A stretch of DNA of 64,000 nt from Halotalea alkalilenta DSM 17697 (GCF_000621205.1 NZ_KK211228.1:204246-268245), one strand, 5' to 3'; positions 39,101 through 48,841 are shown, counted from the first letter of the stretch. A program made the numbers and translations. The notes: generated by a model from the sequence alone, not told the origin.

Positions 39101-39445
39101 TCAGGCGTCGCCTTCCTCGGTGGCATTGGTCGCCGCGGCCTGCTTGATCAACGGCTGCAGCTCACCGTTCTGGTACATCTCGACGATGATGTCGCAGCCG
39201 CCGACCAGCTCGCCACCGACCCACAGCTGCGGGAAGGTCGGCCAATTGGCATACTTCGGCAGCTCCGCGCGAATGTCCGGGTTCTCGAGGATGTTGACGA
39301 AGGCGAAACGCTCGCCGCAGCCCATCAGTGCCTGCACCGCCTGGGCGGAGAAGCCGCACTGCGGCAGTTGGGGCGAACCTTTCATGTAGAGGAGGATCGG
39401 ATTCTCGCTGATCTGCTGCTTGATGGTATCGAGAGTGGCACTCAT
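39101..39445 (-). CDS. grxD: Monothiol glutaredoxin, Grx4 family
   Basis: The 114-residue protein has the CGFS active site (Cys30) in the context Gly-Ser-Pro-Gln-Leu-Pro-Gln-Cys-Gly-Phe-Ser. The glutathione-binding Trp-Pro-Thr-Phe-Pro-Gln-Leu-Trp and Gly-Gly-Cys-Asp-Ile segments follow. Such proteins carry [2Fe-2S] clusters rather than reduce disulfides. AAGGA precedes ATG 39445; longer readings run into the tRNA gene. Confidence 0.95.
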   Translation of the reverse strand: MSATLDTIKQQISENPILLYMKGSPQLPQCGFSAQAVQALMGCGERFAFVNILENPDIRAELPKYANWPTFPQLWVGGELVGGCDIIVEMYQNGELQPLIKQAAATNATEEGDA

Positions 39446-39580
39446 GACGAATTCCTTGGAACGAGCCACGCCGGGCGCACCGGCGAAGCGACTGGACCGT
39501 ACGGAGAGCTTGGTGCCTCCGTACCCTGATAACGACAGCATGATCGGAACGCTGGACGCTTTCAAGCCGGGGACGAAAAC

Positions 39581-39615
39581 ACGAAAGCCCCGGCGCAATG
39601 CGCCGAGGCTTTCGT
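39581..39615 (-). terminator. Terminator of tRNA-Ala
   Basis: A 15-bp stem with one G-T pair (ACGAAAGCCCCGGCGC with its complement) lies 33 bp past the tRNA-Ala gene. On the minus strand it is followed by GTTTTCG. Confidence 0.75.
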
Positions 39616-39648
39616 TGCTGACAGGCGCCGCGCGCCTGCCTGAGTTCT

Positions 39649-39724
39649 TGGTGGAGCCTATCGGGATCGAACCGATGACCTCAACGCTGCCAGCGTTGCG
39701 CTCTCCCAGCTGAGCTAAGGCCCC
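39649..39724 (-). tRNA. tRNA-Ala(GGC)
   Basis: A 76-nt cloverleaf is readable on the minus strand. The anticodon stem CAACG/CGTTG encloses loop CTGGCAG (anticodon GGC). The GGTTCGATC T-arm and encoded CCA are normal. It is not linked to an rRNA operon here. Confidence 0.95.
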
Positions 39725-39897
39725 AGACCTGCGGCGCACTCTAAGACCAAGCTGCTGAATAGTCAAGTGCTTTGCCCCGACCGCGGGGCGGCAGCGAACG
39801 CCCCTGGTCCTGCCCCGCATGCGGATTTGCTAGAATACGCACAGGCGGGCGGTACCTTTCACCGACGGCCCGCGCTTCATCACCTTCGAGGGATCTC

Positions 39898-41745
39898 TTG
39901 GCGACCTCCAGCGAAACCCGCAGCTTCGACTCCCGCGCCTTTCTCAAGCACGTCTCCGAGGCGCCGGGGGTCTACCGTATGCTCGACGCCGACGGCGAAC
40001 CGCTCTACGTCGGCAAGGCCAAGCGGCTCAAGGCCCGCCTGGCGAGCTATTTCCGTAATTCCGGACTGAACACCAAGACCCGGGCGCTGGTCGCACGCAT
40101 CTGCGACATCCAGGTCACCGTCACCCATAGCGAAACCGAGGCGCTGCTGCTCGAGCAGACCCTGATCAAGCAGCAGCGCCCGCCGTACAACATTCTGCTG
40201 CGCGACGACAAATCCTATCCCTACGTGTTCGTCAGCGACCGCCACCCCTTCCCCGCGCTGGAATTTCGCCGGGTGCGGCAAAAGCGCAGCGACGGCCACT
40301 ACTTCGGCCCGTTCACCAGTTCGGCGGCGGTGCGCGAGAGCCTCGCGCTGTTGCAGAAGATATTTCGCATCCGCAACTGCGAAAACAGCGTCTTCGCCCA
40401 CCGCACTCGCCCATGCCTGCAGTATCAGATCGGCCGCTGCACGGCGCCGTGCGTCGGCTATATCGAGCAGCAGGACTACCAGCGCGACCTCAAGCACGCG
40501 GTGATGTGCCTCGAGGGCAAGAGCGACGAAGTGACTCGACAGCTCGGCGTCGAGATGGAGCGCGCCGCCGAGTCGCTGGAGTTCGAGCAGGCGGCGTGGC
40601 TGCGCGACCAGATCCAGCAGCTGCGCAGGCTGCAGACCCAGCAGGCAGTCGATATCGAGGGCGGCGACGCCGATGTCTTCGCCTTCGCCCAGCGCCCGGG
40701 CGGCTTCTGCGTGACCCTGCTGCCGATCCGCCAGGGGCGGGTGCTCGGCAGCCGCCACTTCACCCCGAGCAATGGCCTCGACCTCAGCGACGGCGCACTG
40801 CTCGGCGAACTGATCGGCCAGTACTACATCGGCGGCGAGCGCGAGATTCCAAGCGAAGTGATCACCTCCCATCCGGTCGAAGATGCGCAGCTCCTGCAGT
40901 CGGGCTTGGCCGCCCGCGCCGGCCGCGCGGTGCGACTGACCCACCAGGTGCGCGCCCACCGCGCCCAGTGGCTGCAGCTCGCGCGGACCAACGCCGAGCA
41001 GCACCTCGCCACCGAACTGGCCAGCCAGCAGCAGTTGATGCGCCGATTCATCGAGCTGCGCGACCTGCTCGGCCTCGACGAGGTGCCGACCCGGCTCGAG
41101 TGCTTCGACATCAGCCACAGCCACGGCGAGGCCACCGTCGCCTCCTGCGTGGTGTTCGACCAGAATGGACCGCTCAAGTCCGACTACCGGCGCTTCAACA
41201 TCGAGGGCGTCACCCCGGGGGACGACTATGCGGCGATGCGCCAGGCGCTGGAGCGGCGCTATCGGAGAATCGCCAGCGAAGACGCCAAGCGCCCGGACCT
41301 GCTGATCGTCGACGGCGGCAAGGGCCAGCTCAACATGGCCCGCGAAGTGCTCTCCCAGATCGAAGGCATCGGTGCGCTGCAGGTGCTCGGCGTCGCCAAG
41401 GGCACCACCCGGCGCCCGGGCCTCGAAACTTTGTTCCTCGAAACACCGGAACATAGCCTCGAGGTCGATTCCACCTCTTCGGCACTGCACCTGATCCAGC
41501 ACATTCGCGACGAAGCCCACCGGTTCGCGATCACCGGCCACCGCCAGCGTCGTGACAAGGCCAGGCGCACCTCGACGCTGCAGGAGATCCCAGGCGTCGG
41601 GCCCAAGCGGCGGCGCGAACTGCTGCGCTATTTCGGCGGCCTCCAGGGCGTCAAGCGGGCCAGCCGCGAGGATCTCGCCAGGGTACCCGGAATCAGCGCC
41701 CAGCTCGCCGGACAGATTCATGCAGCACTGCACGGCCAGGGCTGA
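39898..41745 (+). CDS. uvrC: Excinuclease ABC subunit C
   Basis: The 615-residue nuclease makes both incisions in nucleotide excision repair. The N-terminal GIY-YIG domain (about residues 22-100) includes Gly-Val-Tyr and Leu-Tyr-Val-Gly-Lys-Ala. A UVR segment for UvrB contact lies near 205-240. The RNase H-like 5' nuclease domain includes Cys-Phe-Asp-Ile-Ser-His, and tandem helix-hairpin-helix motifs close the protein. TTG 39898 is chosen as start because GAGGGA lies 5 bases upstream. An ATG further upstream (39772) has no family support. Confidence 0.95.
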   Translation: MATSSETRSFDSRAFLKHVSEAPGVYRMLDADGEPLYVGKAKRLKARLASYFRNSGLNTKTRALVARICDIQVTVTHSETEALLLEQTLIKQQRPPYNILLRDDKSYPYVFVSDRHPFPALEFRRVRQKRSDGHYFGPFTSSAAVRESLALLQKIFRIRNCENSVFAHRTRPCLQYQIGRCTAPCVGYIEQQDYQRDLKHAVMCLEGKSDEVTRQLGVEMERAAESLEFEQAAWLRDQIQQLRRLQTQQAVDIEGGDADVFAFAQRPGGFCVTLLPIRQGRVLGSRHFTPSNGLDLSDGALLGELIGQYYIGGEREIPSEVITSHPVEDAQLLQSGLAARAGRAVRLTHQVRAHRAQWLQLARTNAEQHLATELASQQQLMRRFIELRDLLGLDEVPTRLECFDISHSHGEATVASCVVFDQNGPLKSDYRRFNIEGVTPGDDYAAMRQALERRYRRIASEDAKRPDLLIVDGGKGQLNMAREVLSQIEGIGALQVLGVAKGTTRRPGLETLFLETPEHSLEVDSTSSALHLIQHIRDEAHRFAITGHRQRRDKARRTSTLQEIPGVGPKRRRELLRYFGGLQGVKRASREDLARVPGISAQLAGQIHAALHGQG

Positions 41746-41886
41746 GAGATACGCAGCGCATCACCTCGACGCCCCGACGAAAATTTCCTTAGAATGACCG
41801 AGATAAGCGAGGGACGGCGAGGCGGACGCCTTTCCTCGTATCGGCGCGGCCTCGGTCGCCGAATCCCGTAAGGAACCTCTTCAGCA

Positions 41887-42435
41887 ATGAACATCCCCAA
41901 CATCCTGACCCTCATCCGGATCATCTTCATTCCGCTCCTGGTCATCGCTTTCTACCTTCCTCCCAGCTGGAGCTACCCGAGTGCCGCACTGCTGTTCGGC
42001 GCCGCGGCGGTAACCGACTGGTTCGATGGCTACCTGGCGCGACGCTGGAACCAAAGCACCCCCTTCGGCGCCTTCCTCGACCCGGTGGCCGACAAGCTGA
42101 TCGTCGCCGTTGCCCTGGCCCTCTTGATCGAGCGCTACGACAGCATATGGATGACGCTTCCCGCGCTGGTGATCATCGGCAGAGAGATCGTCATCTCGGC
42201 GCTGCGCGAATGGATGGCGGAGCTGGGCAAGCGGGCGAACGTCGCGGTATCCCAGATCGGCAAGCTGAAGACCGCGCTACAGATGATCTCGATCTTCCTG
42301 CTGCTCGGCGTATCGCCGGGTTCGATGATCGGAATGCTCGGCCAGCTGATGCTCTACGCCGCCGCCCTCCTCACCCTGTGGTCGATGATCCAGTATCTCC
42401 GCGCCGCCTGGCCCGAGTTGGTGAGAGATATCTGA
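41887..42435 (+). CDS. pgsA: CDP-diacylglycerol-glycerol-3-phosphate 3-phosphatidyltransferase
   Basis: The 182-residue inner-membrane enzyme makes phosphatidylglycerol phosphate. The CDP-alcohol phosphotransferase motif is complete: Asp47-Gly48, Ala51-Arg52, Gly61, Asp65 and Asp69, with Asp44 just before it. It has four to five hydrophobic segments. It follows uvrC and is followed by tRNA genes, the same order as in E. coli (uvrC-pgsA-glyW-cysT-leuZ). Confidence 0.96.
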   Translation: MNIPNILTLIRIIFIPLLVIAFYLPPSWSYPSAALLFGAAAVTDWFDGYLARRWNQSTPFGAFLDPVADKLIVAVALALLIERYDSIWMTLPALVIIGREIVISALREWMAELGKRANVAVSQIGKLKTALQMISIFLLLGVSPGSMIGMLGQLMLYAAALLTLWSMIQYLRAAWPELVRDI

Positions 42436-42489
42436 CACCGTAACCCACGGCTTTGCCGCGATTTTTTCAACTCCACGGCGAGGCATCAA

Positions 42490-42517
42490 TTGACAATGAA
42501 GGCTCGCTACGTATAAT
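42490..42517 (+). promoter_or_regulatory. Consensus promoter of the tRNA Gly-Cys-Leu cluster
   Basis: TTGACA (42490-42495) and TATAAT (42512-42517) are both perfect and are separated by 16 bp. A GC-rich discriminator (GCGACCGCG) follows, typical of stringently controlled stable-RNA promoters. The first tRNA starts 16 bp after the -10 box. Confidence 0.88.
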
Positions 42518-42533
42518 GCGACCGCGTGTTCAG

Positions 42534-42609
42534 GCGGGAATAGCTCAGTTGGTAGAGCGCCACCTTGCCAAGGTGGAGGTCGCGAGTTCGAGCCTCGTTT
42601 CCCGCTCCA
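42534..42609 (+). tRNA. tRNA-Gly(GCC)
   Basis: The gene is 76 nt with CCA encoded. The anticodon stem CCACC/GGTGG encloses TTGCCAA, giving anticodon GCC. It is first in the three-gene cluster. Confidence 0.95.
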
Positions 42610-42626
42610 GACACGATTCAAGATGA

Positions 42627-42700
42627 GGCTGGATGGCAGAGTGGTCATGCAGCGGACTGCAACTCCGTGTACGCCGGTTCGATTCCGACTCCAGCCTCCA
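42627..42700 (+). tRNA. tRNA-Cys(GCA)
   Basis: The gene is 74 nt with CCA encoded. The anticodon loop CTGCAAC gives anticodon GCA. It lies 17 bp after tRNA-Gly. Confidence 0.95.
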
Positions 42701-42715
42701 TTTGAATCCCTTCTC

Positions 42716-42801
42716 GCCCGAATGGCGGAATAGGTAGACGCAAGAGACTTAAAATCTCTCGCCCTATGGGCGTGCCGGTTCGATCCCGGCTTCGGGCACC
42801 A
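42716..42801 (+). tRNA. tRNA-Leu(TAA)
   Basis: The gene is 86 nt with a long class II variable arm (CGCCCTATGGGCG) and CCA encoded. The anticodon loop CTTAAAA gives TAA. It is last in the cluster, 15 bp after tRNA-Cys. Confidence 0.95.
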
Positions 42802-43320
42802 TCCTCTTCGCCCATATTCCCCAGATTAGCGTCACGATCTAGCCGACCATCGCACTTTCCTCGATCATCATCGCCGCTCCCGCTATCCATGTGTTCCACT
42901 ATAGGTAGCTTGGCTTTCCAGCTGCAGCCCAGCTGTCGACGGTGCCTTCCGAATGATCTGCCCTTGCGTGAATCCCGTTCGCTTCACTGTCCGTCCTTGG
43001 GTTCGGTCGGTCTCTAAGCGACGGTGGAGGAGAAATCCCGCGGCGGGCCAGAGCAAGATGGCCTGAGGATTGCATCGAACTGCTCACCCACCACCTGTTA
43101 TAGGCCCCACTCGATGATGACTCCAGAGCAGTACGAATCGCAGTTCGCCAGCGTTCTCAATGCGCTCATCGCGAAAACCCGTCGCTAAGGCGGAAATCAA
43201 GGAACCATGAGCGCGGCGCCTGCCAATGGTGCGCTGCAATACCAGCGTCATCCAGCCGCCACTTGAGCGTCACCGACGAACCCTAGACTGCCCTCTCCGA
43301 CGCTACCAAGTGAAGCCTCC
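42802..43320. other. Intergenic region after the tRNA cluster, probably decayed sequence
   Basis: No convincing gene is seen. A 24-codon frame at 43114-43188 (Met-Met-Thr-Pro-Glu-Gln-Tyr-Glu-Ser) reads like protein but is tiny and lacks a good ribosome site. It could be the remnant of a longer gene. The rest has scattered stops in all frames and no strong hairpin. Regions downstream of tRNA genes are common integration sites. Confidence 0.4.
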
Positions 43321-45459
43321 GTGAGTGCATCGTCCCAGGCGGCGCGCATCGAATCGCCCGATGCGATCGAACCACCGATCTTCTCGAAACTGGATGTCTT
43401 CGACCCTGCGCTCTATCTCAACCGCGAGATATCCCAGCTGCTGTTCAACGTCCGCGTGCTCGACCAGGCGCTGGACGAGCGGCTGCCGCTGCTCGAGCGC
43501 CTGACCTTCCTGCTGATCTTCTCCGCCAACGTCGATGAGTTCTTCGAGATCCGCGTCGCCGGGCTCAAACGCAGGCTGGCCCGGGGCAAGCTCCAGGCCG
43601 GGGTGGATGGCCTCGACCCCATCGAGGTGCTGGCTCGGGTCGGCGAGCTGGCCCATGCGCAGATCGAGCGACAGTACCGGATCCTCAACCAGCGGCTGCT
43701 GCCGGCGCTCGAAGCCGAGGGCATCCGCTTCCTGCGCAGGCGCCAATGGAGCCCGGCCCAGATCGACTGGATCGGGGAGTACTTCGAGCGCGAGATCATG
43801 CCGGTGGTCAGTCCGATCGGACTCGACCCCGCCCACCCCTTTCCCCGGCTGGCGAACAAGAGCCTCACTTTCATCGTCTCGCTCGAAGGTATCGATGCTT
43901 TCGGCCGCGAAGGCGGGCTTGCGATCCTGCCCGCGCCGCGCTCGCTGCCACGATTGGTGAAACTGCCGGAAGGCATCGCCGAGCGGGAGGACTACGTCTT
44001 TCTCTCCTCGATCATCCACGCCAACGTCGAATCGCTGTTCCCCGGCATGCACGTTACCGGCTGCCACCAGTTCCGCCTGACCCGCAATGCTGATCTGGCG
44101 GTCGGCCTGCAGGGCATCTCCGATCTGGCCTCGGCGCTGGAGGGGGAGCTACTGGCGCAGCCTTACGGCGATGGCGTGCGGCTCGAGGTCAGCGACAGCT
44201 GCCCGCAGCCGCTGTGTGATCTGCTGCTGAAGCAGTTCTCGCTGGAGCCGCAGGATTTGTACCGGGTGGCGGGCCCGGTCAACCTCGCCCGGCTGTTCGG
44301 CGTACTCGAGATGACCCAGCGTCCCGAGCTGCGCTATCCGAGCTTCGTGCCCGTCTGGCCCGAGCGGCTGTGGCGCTCGAGGAGCCGGCTGTTCGAGGTC
44401 ATCCAGCAGCGGGACGTACTGCTCCACCACCCGTTCGATGCCTTCGAGCCGATCGAGCTGTGGCTCCACCAGGCCGCCAACGATCCGGGCGTGCTCGCGA
44501 TCAAGCAGACCCTCTATCGCACCCGTGCCGACTCGATGCTGGTCGGCGCACTGGTCGAGGCCGCCCACAACGGCAAGGAGGTCACCGTGGTGATCGAGCT
44601 GCGCGCTCGCTTCGATGAAGCCAACAACCTTCATCTGGCCGAGCGCCTGCAGCGCGCCGGGGTCAACGTGATCTACGGGGTGATGGCCTACAAGACCCAC
44701 GCCAAGCTTTTGCACATCGTTCGCCGCGAACCCGAGGGGCTGCGTCACTATGCCCATCTCGGCACCGGCAACTATCACAACAAGACAGCGATGCGCTATA
44801 CCGACTACAGCCTGCTCACCGCACGCCAGCCGCTGTGCCAGGACGTATTGATGCTGTTTCGTCAGCTTTCGGGGATGGAGCGCAGGATCGATACCCAGGT
44901 GCTGCTGCATGCGCCTTTCACCCTGCACTCGAGCCTGCTCGACAAGATACGCGGGGAGGCCGAGCACGCCCTCGCCGGAAGGCCCTCGGGGATCATCATC
45001 AAGTGCAACGCGCTGACCGAGCCCCAGCTGGTCGCCGCGCTCTACCGCGCCTCCCAGGCCGGCGTGCGCTGCAGGCTGATCGTACGCGGCATCTGCGTCC
45101 TGCGCCCCGGCGTGCCGGGGGTCTCGGAGAACATCGAGGTGCGCTCGGTGATCGGCCGCTTCCTCGAACATACTCGGGTCTATCGCTTCGAGAATGGCGG
45201 CAAGGCTCAGACCTGGTGCGCCAGCGCGGACCTGATGGAGCGGAACCTGCTGCACCGGGTGGAGAGCTGCTTTCCCATCCTCGACCAGGGACTCGCCGAG
45301 CGCATCTTCCAGGACCTCATGCGCTATCTCGATGATACCCACCAGAGCTGGCACTTGGACCAGCATGGCAGCTACCACCCGCCGACCGGTGGAGAGACGC
45401 CCGCAGTGCAGCAGGCGCTGCTGCATGCGCCGGATGAATTCGATTCACACCTCCATTGA
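43321..45459 (+). CDS. ppk1: Polyphosphate kinase
   Basis: The 712-residue PPK1 reversibly makes polyphosphate from ATP. The N-terminal and head domains (for example Ser-Ala-Asn-Val-Asp-Glu-Phe-Phe) are followed by two PLD-like domains. The phosphorylated His460 lies in Tyr-Lys-Thr-His-Ala-Lys. The Leu-Gly-Thr-Gly-Asn-Tyr-His-Asn block is present. The start is GTG 43321 with a poor ribosome site, about 30 residues before the conserved region, so the exact start is less sure. ppx follows after 18 bp. Confidence 0.96.
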   Translation: MSASSQAARIESPDAIEPPIFSKLDVFDPALYLNREISQLLFNVRVLDQALDERLPLLERLTFLLIFSANVDEFFEIRVAGLKRRLARGKLQAGVDGLDPIEVLARVGELAHAQIERQYRILNQRLLPALEAEGIRFLRRRQWSPAQIDWIGEYFEREIMPVVSPIGLDPAHPFPRLANKSLTFIVSLEGIDAFGREGGLAILPAPRSLPRLVKLPEGIAEREDYVFLSSIIHANVESLFPGMHVTGCHQFRLTRNADLAVGLQGISDLASALEGELLAQPYGDGVRLEVSDSCPQPLCDLLLKQFSLEPQDLYRVAGPVNLARLFGVLEMTQRPELRYPSFVPVWPERLWRSRSRLFEVIQQRDVLLHHPFDAFEPIELWLHQAANDPGVLAIKQTLYRTRADSMLVGALVEAAHNGKEVTVVIELRARFDEANNLHLAERLQRAGVNVIYGVMAYKTHAKLLHIVRREPEGLRHYAHLGTGNYHNKTAMRYTDYSLLTARQPLCQDVLMLFRQLSGMERRIDTQVLLHAPFTLHSSLLDKIRGEAEHALAGRPSGIIIKCNALTEPQLVAALYRASQAGVRCRLIVRGICVLRPGVPGVSENIEVRSVIGRFLEHTRVYRFENGGKAQTWCASADLMERNLLHRVESCFPILDQGLAERIFQDLMRYLDDTHQSWHLDQHGSYHPPTGGETPAVQQALLHAPDEFDSHLH

Positions 45460-45477
45460 GCCAAGGATGCCGGAGCC

Positions 45478-46968
45478 ATGCCTCACCTTTCCCGTCCAGA
45501 GCGCTTCGCCGCGATCGACCTGGGCTCCAACAGCTTCCACCTGATGATCGTCGAGCGCACCCAAGGGCGGCTCAAGCAGGTCGACAAGCGTAGCGAGCGG
45601 GTCCAGCTCGCCGCGGGCATGCGCGACGGCGAGCTTTCACCGCAGGCGATCGAGCGCGCGAGCGCATGTCTTGAGAGATTCGCCCTGCAGCTGCAGGGCA
45701 TCGACCCTCGAAGGCGCCGCGCCGTGGGAACCAGCGCGCTGCGCAACGCGACCAACGCCGGGGTGCTGATCGATCGCACCCAGCAGCTGCTCAGCGTACC
45801 GCTGGAGATCATCTCGGGCCGGGAGGAGGCCCGCCTGATCTACGCCGGCGCCGCCTTCGCTCTCGCCGATACGCACGGACGGCGGCTGGTGATCGATATC
45901 GGCGGCGGCTCGACCGAGCTGGTCATCGGCGAGGCTCGCGAGCCCAGGCTGCTGGAGAGCCTGGAGATGGGCTGCGTGACCTATACCGAACGCTACCTCG
46001 CCGACGGCAAGATCGACCTGGACAGGCTCGAGCGCATCAGGCGGGCGGCGCTCGCCGAGCTGAGCCCGATACGCAGCGCCTACCTCGCCCACGGCTGGGA
46101 CGAGGCGGTGGGCACCTCGGGCACCTTGCGTACCCTCGCCCAGATCGCCGGCGGGCAGAGCGGCGACGGCGAACGGCTCGACCACGGCGCGATCAAGAGA
46201 GTGGTCGACCTGCTCTGCGCCAGCGGTTCGGTCGAGCAGCTGCCGTTCGCCGGGATGAAGCCGGAGCGAGCGCGGGTATTTCCCGCCGGCGTCGCCATCG
46301 TTGGCGCACTGTTCGATGGACTCTATCTGGATTCGCTGCGGATCAGCCAAGGCGCGCTGCGCGACGGCGTGCTGCTCGACCTCACCGGCCGCGGCACGCA
46401 GCTCGATCCCCGAGACAGTGCGGTCGCCTCCTTCACCCGCCACTTCGGCGGCGACCAGCGCCACCTCGACAACGTCGTCGCGACCGCGCTCAGGTGCTTC
46501 GACCAGGTCAGGGATGACTGGACGCTCGACGACCAGGCGCGCGCCTTCCTCGGCTGGGCGGCACAGCTGCACGAGATCGGCCTGCTGATCTCCCATTCCC
46601 GATTCCATCGGCACGGCGCCTACATGATCGAGAACGCCGATCTTCCCGGCTTCTCCCAGCTCGACCAGCGGCTGCTTGCGCTGCTGGTACTAGGGCATCG
46701 TCGCGGTCTCTCGCTGAAGGAGGCCGAGGAGCGGCTCGATCCCGAACGGTGCCATCTCCATGGCCGGCTGGTCAGGCTACTGAGGCTCGCGGTGGTGCTC
46801 AACCGCACCCGGGAGGACACCCCTTGCCTGGACTTCGATCTCAACGCCAGCGGCGAGCGGCTCTCCCTCACCCTGCAGCGCCCCGCTTCGGCCCTGCTCG
46901 TTGAAGACCTGCGCGACGAGCGCGAGCGACAGCGAGCGGCTGGGTTCGAATTCGACTATCGCCATTGA
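45478..46968 (+). CDS. ppx: Exopolyphosphatase (Ppx/GppA family)
   Basis: The 496-residue enzyme releases phosphate from polyphosphate chains. The ASKHA phosphate loop Ile-Asp-Leu-Gly-Ser-Asn-Ser-Phe (residues 13-20) and the Asp-Ile-Gly-Gly-Gly-Ser-Thr-Glu-Leu block are visible. A C-terminal HD-like region (from about 320) follows. Related GppA enzymes also hydrolyse pppGpp. The genomic pairing with ppk1 favours polyphosphatase. Confidence 0.94.
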   Translation: MPHLSRPERFAAIDLGSNSFHLMIVERTQGRLKQVDKRSERVQLAAGMRDGELSPQAIERASACLERFALQLQGIDPRRRRAVGTSALRNATNAGVLIDRTQQLLSVPLEIISGREEARLIYAGAAFALADTHGRRLVIDIGGGSTELVIGEAREPRLLESLEMGCVTYTERYLADGKIDLDRLERIRRAALAELSPIRSAYLAHGWDEAVGTSGTLRTLAQIAGGQSGDGERLDHGAIKRVVDLLCASGSVEQLPFAGMKPERARVFPAGVAIVGALFDGLYLDSLRISQGALRDGVLLDLTGRGTQLDPRDSAVASFTRHFGGDQRHLDNVVATALRCFDQVRDDWTLDDQARAFLGWAAQLHEIGLLISHSRFHRHGAYMIENADLPGFSQLDQRLLALLVLGHRRGLSLKEAEERLDPERCHLHGRLVRLLRLAVVLNRTREDTPCLDFDLNASGERLSLTLQRPASALLVEDLRDERERQRAAGFEFDYRH

Positions 46969-46991
46969 GCCCACTGCCCGTCGAGGGGCCG

Positions 46992-48314
46992 CTAGGCGAC
47001 GTCATGCTCCCGGCCGCGCATCATCCAGCCCGCCGCCAGCGCCGAGAGCAGGCATCCGAGCGTCAGGTAGACCGCCACCGGCAGCCAGGCGCCATCCCAC
47101 ATCGCCACCAGGAAAGCGGCGATGAACGGCGTGAAGCCACCGCCGACCACGCTCGCGACCTGGTAGCCCACCCCCGCACCGCTGTAGCGATAGGAGGTGC
47201 CGAAGAGCTCGGCGAATACCGGCTGCTGCACGCTCACCACCATGTCGTGGGCGATGTTGGCCAGCATCACCGCACAGAACACGATCATGACGACGTTGCG
47301 CGCCTCGAGCGCAAAGAAGAACGGGAATGAGAAGACCACCCCAATCACCGCGCCGGTGACGTAGACCCGTTTGCGCCCGAACCGATCGGCCAACCAGGCG
47401 AAGCACGGAATCGTCACGCAGCTGATCGCACCGACCAGCAGGCCGATCGACAGGAACAGGTCTCGCGAAAGCCCCAGGTGGGTGGTGGAGTAGCTCAGCG
47501 CGAAGGTGGTGACGATGTACATGGTGAAGAGCTCGGCCATACGCATCGCGATGATCAGCAAAAACGCGCTCGGATGACGGCGCAGCGCCTCGAGCAGTGG
47601 CAGCTTCGCCGCGCCCTCCTCGTTAACCTCGACCTGCTCGGTGAACTCGGGCGACTCATCGACGCTGGCGCGCACCTTGAAGGCGATGAATACCAAGACG
47701 ATGCTGAACACGAAGGGCAGCCGCCAGCCCCAGCTGTTGAACGCCTCTTCATCGAGCCAATGGCTGAGCAGCGCGACGCTGCCGGTGGCGAGGATCAGAC
47801 CGACGCCATAGCCGACCTGCACACCGCTGCTGTAGAACGCACGACGGTGCTTGGGCGCGCTCTCCACCGCCATCAGCGCAGCCCCTCCCCACTCGCCCCC
47901 CACCGCGAACCCTTGGACTGCCCGCAGCAACACCAGCAGCACCGGGGCCCAGATGCCGATCTGTTCATAGGTCGGCAGCAGCCCGATCAATGCGGTGGCA
48001 CCGCCCATCAGGATCACCGTCAGCACCAGCATGCGCTTGCGCCCGAGACGATCGCCGAAGTGGCCGAATACCATGCCGCCGATCGGACGAAACAGAAAGC
48101 CCACACCGAAGGTGGCGAGCGCCGCGAGCGTGCCGGTGGCAGGACTGACACTGGGAAAGAACTGTGAATTGAACACAAGCGCAGCGACGATCCCATAGAG
48201 CAGGAAGTCGTACCAATCCACCACCGCACCGATGAAGCTGCCCCATGCCGCCCTGCGCGCCCGCTGCTCGGGGTACAAGCCCGAGCTGGAGACACCGGCC
48301 ACGTTTTCGTTCAT
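46992..48314 (-). CDS. MHS-family (metabolite:H+ symporter) MFS transporter
   Basis: The 440-residue inner-membrane protein has 12 predicted membrane segments. MHS signatures include Ala-Trp-Gly-Ser-Phe-Ile-Gly-Ala-Val-Val-Asp-Trp-Tyr-Asp-Phe in segment 1. Gly-His-Phe-Gly-Asp-Arg-Leu-Gly-Arg-Lys lies between segments 2 and 3, and Gly-Gly-Glu-Trp-Gly-Gly in segment 4. Relatives carry shikimate, ketoglutarate, proline/betaine or citrate; the substrate is undetermined. It converges with ppx. Confidence 0.88.
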   Translation of the reverse strand: MNENVAGVSSSGLYPEQRARRAAWGSFIGAVVDWYDFLLYGIVAALVFNSQFFPSVSPATGTLAALATFGVGFLFRPIGGMVFGHFGDRLGRKRMLVLTVILMGGATALIGLLPTYEQIGIWAPVLLVLLRAVQGFAVGGEWGGAALMAVESAPKHRRAFYSSGVQVGYGVGLILATGSVALLSHWLDEEAFNSWGWRLPFVFSIVLVFIAFKVRASVDESPEFTEQVEVNEEGAAKLPLLEALRRHPSAFLLIIAMRMAELFTMYIVTTFALSYSTTHLGLSRDLFLSIGLLVGAISCVTIPCFAWLADRFGRKRVYVTGAVIGVVFSFPFFFALEARNVVMIVFCAVMLANIAHDMVVSVQQPVFAELFGTSYRYSGAGVGYQVASVVGGGFTPFIAAFLVAMWDGAWLPVAVYLTLGCLLSALAAGWMMRGREHDVA

Positions 48315-48603
48315 CTATCCCGATCCTCGACCGCCGCCGCTCCTCGCATTCCCACGCTGAGCCTGGTGACGTTGCCATTGCGGTAAACCGCGAGCCAACC
48401 CCGCACGGAAAACGCCGATCGATCTTCGATGACCGCCCCGTGCACGCTTCGAACCACCGCGCCACGGTCATGGCCGCAGCTGCGAGGGGCACAATACCGA
48501 TCCAGACCGCGGCTGACCAGTCGAGACGCACCAAAGCGATGCGGCTATCCTTGCCGCTGAGACTGGCTTAGGCTGGGCGGCACCGCCATCCACGGAGCCA
48601 AGC

Positions 48604-48810
48604 ATGCCGCTGCAGCAGTTCTACCACGTCCTCGGAATGATCCTGGTCGTCGTGCCGCTGGCCGCCACGCTGGCCATCCTGCTGATGGCGGTTTTCCGCC
48701 ATCTTCGCTGGGCCAGCCCGCTGCCGGTGCGAGCACTGCTGCTGCTCAACCTGATAGCGCTGGCACCCGCCCTCGCCGGCATCGCACTGATGCGCCTGAC
48801 GCTGGGCTGA
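48604..48810 (+). CDS. Small two-segment membrane protein, hypothetical
   Basis: The 68-residue protein has two hydrophobic stretches (about residues 8-31 and 43-63) linked by a short basic loop containing Arg-His-Leu-Arg-Trp. GGAG is present before the ATG and a hairpin follows the stop. I do not recognise a family. Its composition, ribosome site and terminator make it a believable gene. Confidence 0.6.
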   Translation: MPLQQFYHVLGMILVVVPLAATLAILLMAVFRHLRWASPLPVRALLLLNLIALAPALAGIALMRLTLG

Positions 48811-48819
48811 AACGCGAAA

Positions 48820-48841
48820 CGGCAAGCCCAATGGCTTGCCG
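48820..48841. terminator. Hairpin after the small membrane protein gene
   Basis: CGGCAAGCC and GGCTTGCCG form a 9-bp stem with a CAAT loop, 10 bp after the stop at 48810. It sits between convergent genes. Confidence 0.6.

Noticed and set aside
39880-41733. 617-residue minus-strand open frame
   Set aside because: Antisense of uvrC; no domain pattern.
43114-43188. 24-codon open frame after the tRNA cluster as a gene
   Set aside because: Too short and without a convincing ribosome site; mentioned only inside the intergenic entry.
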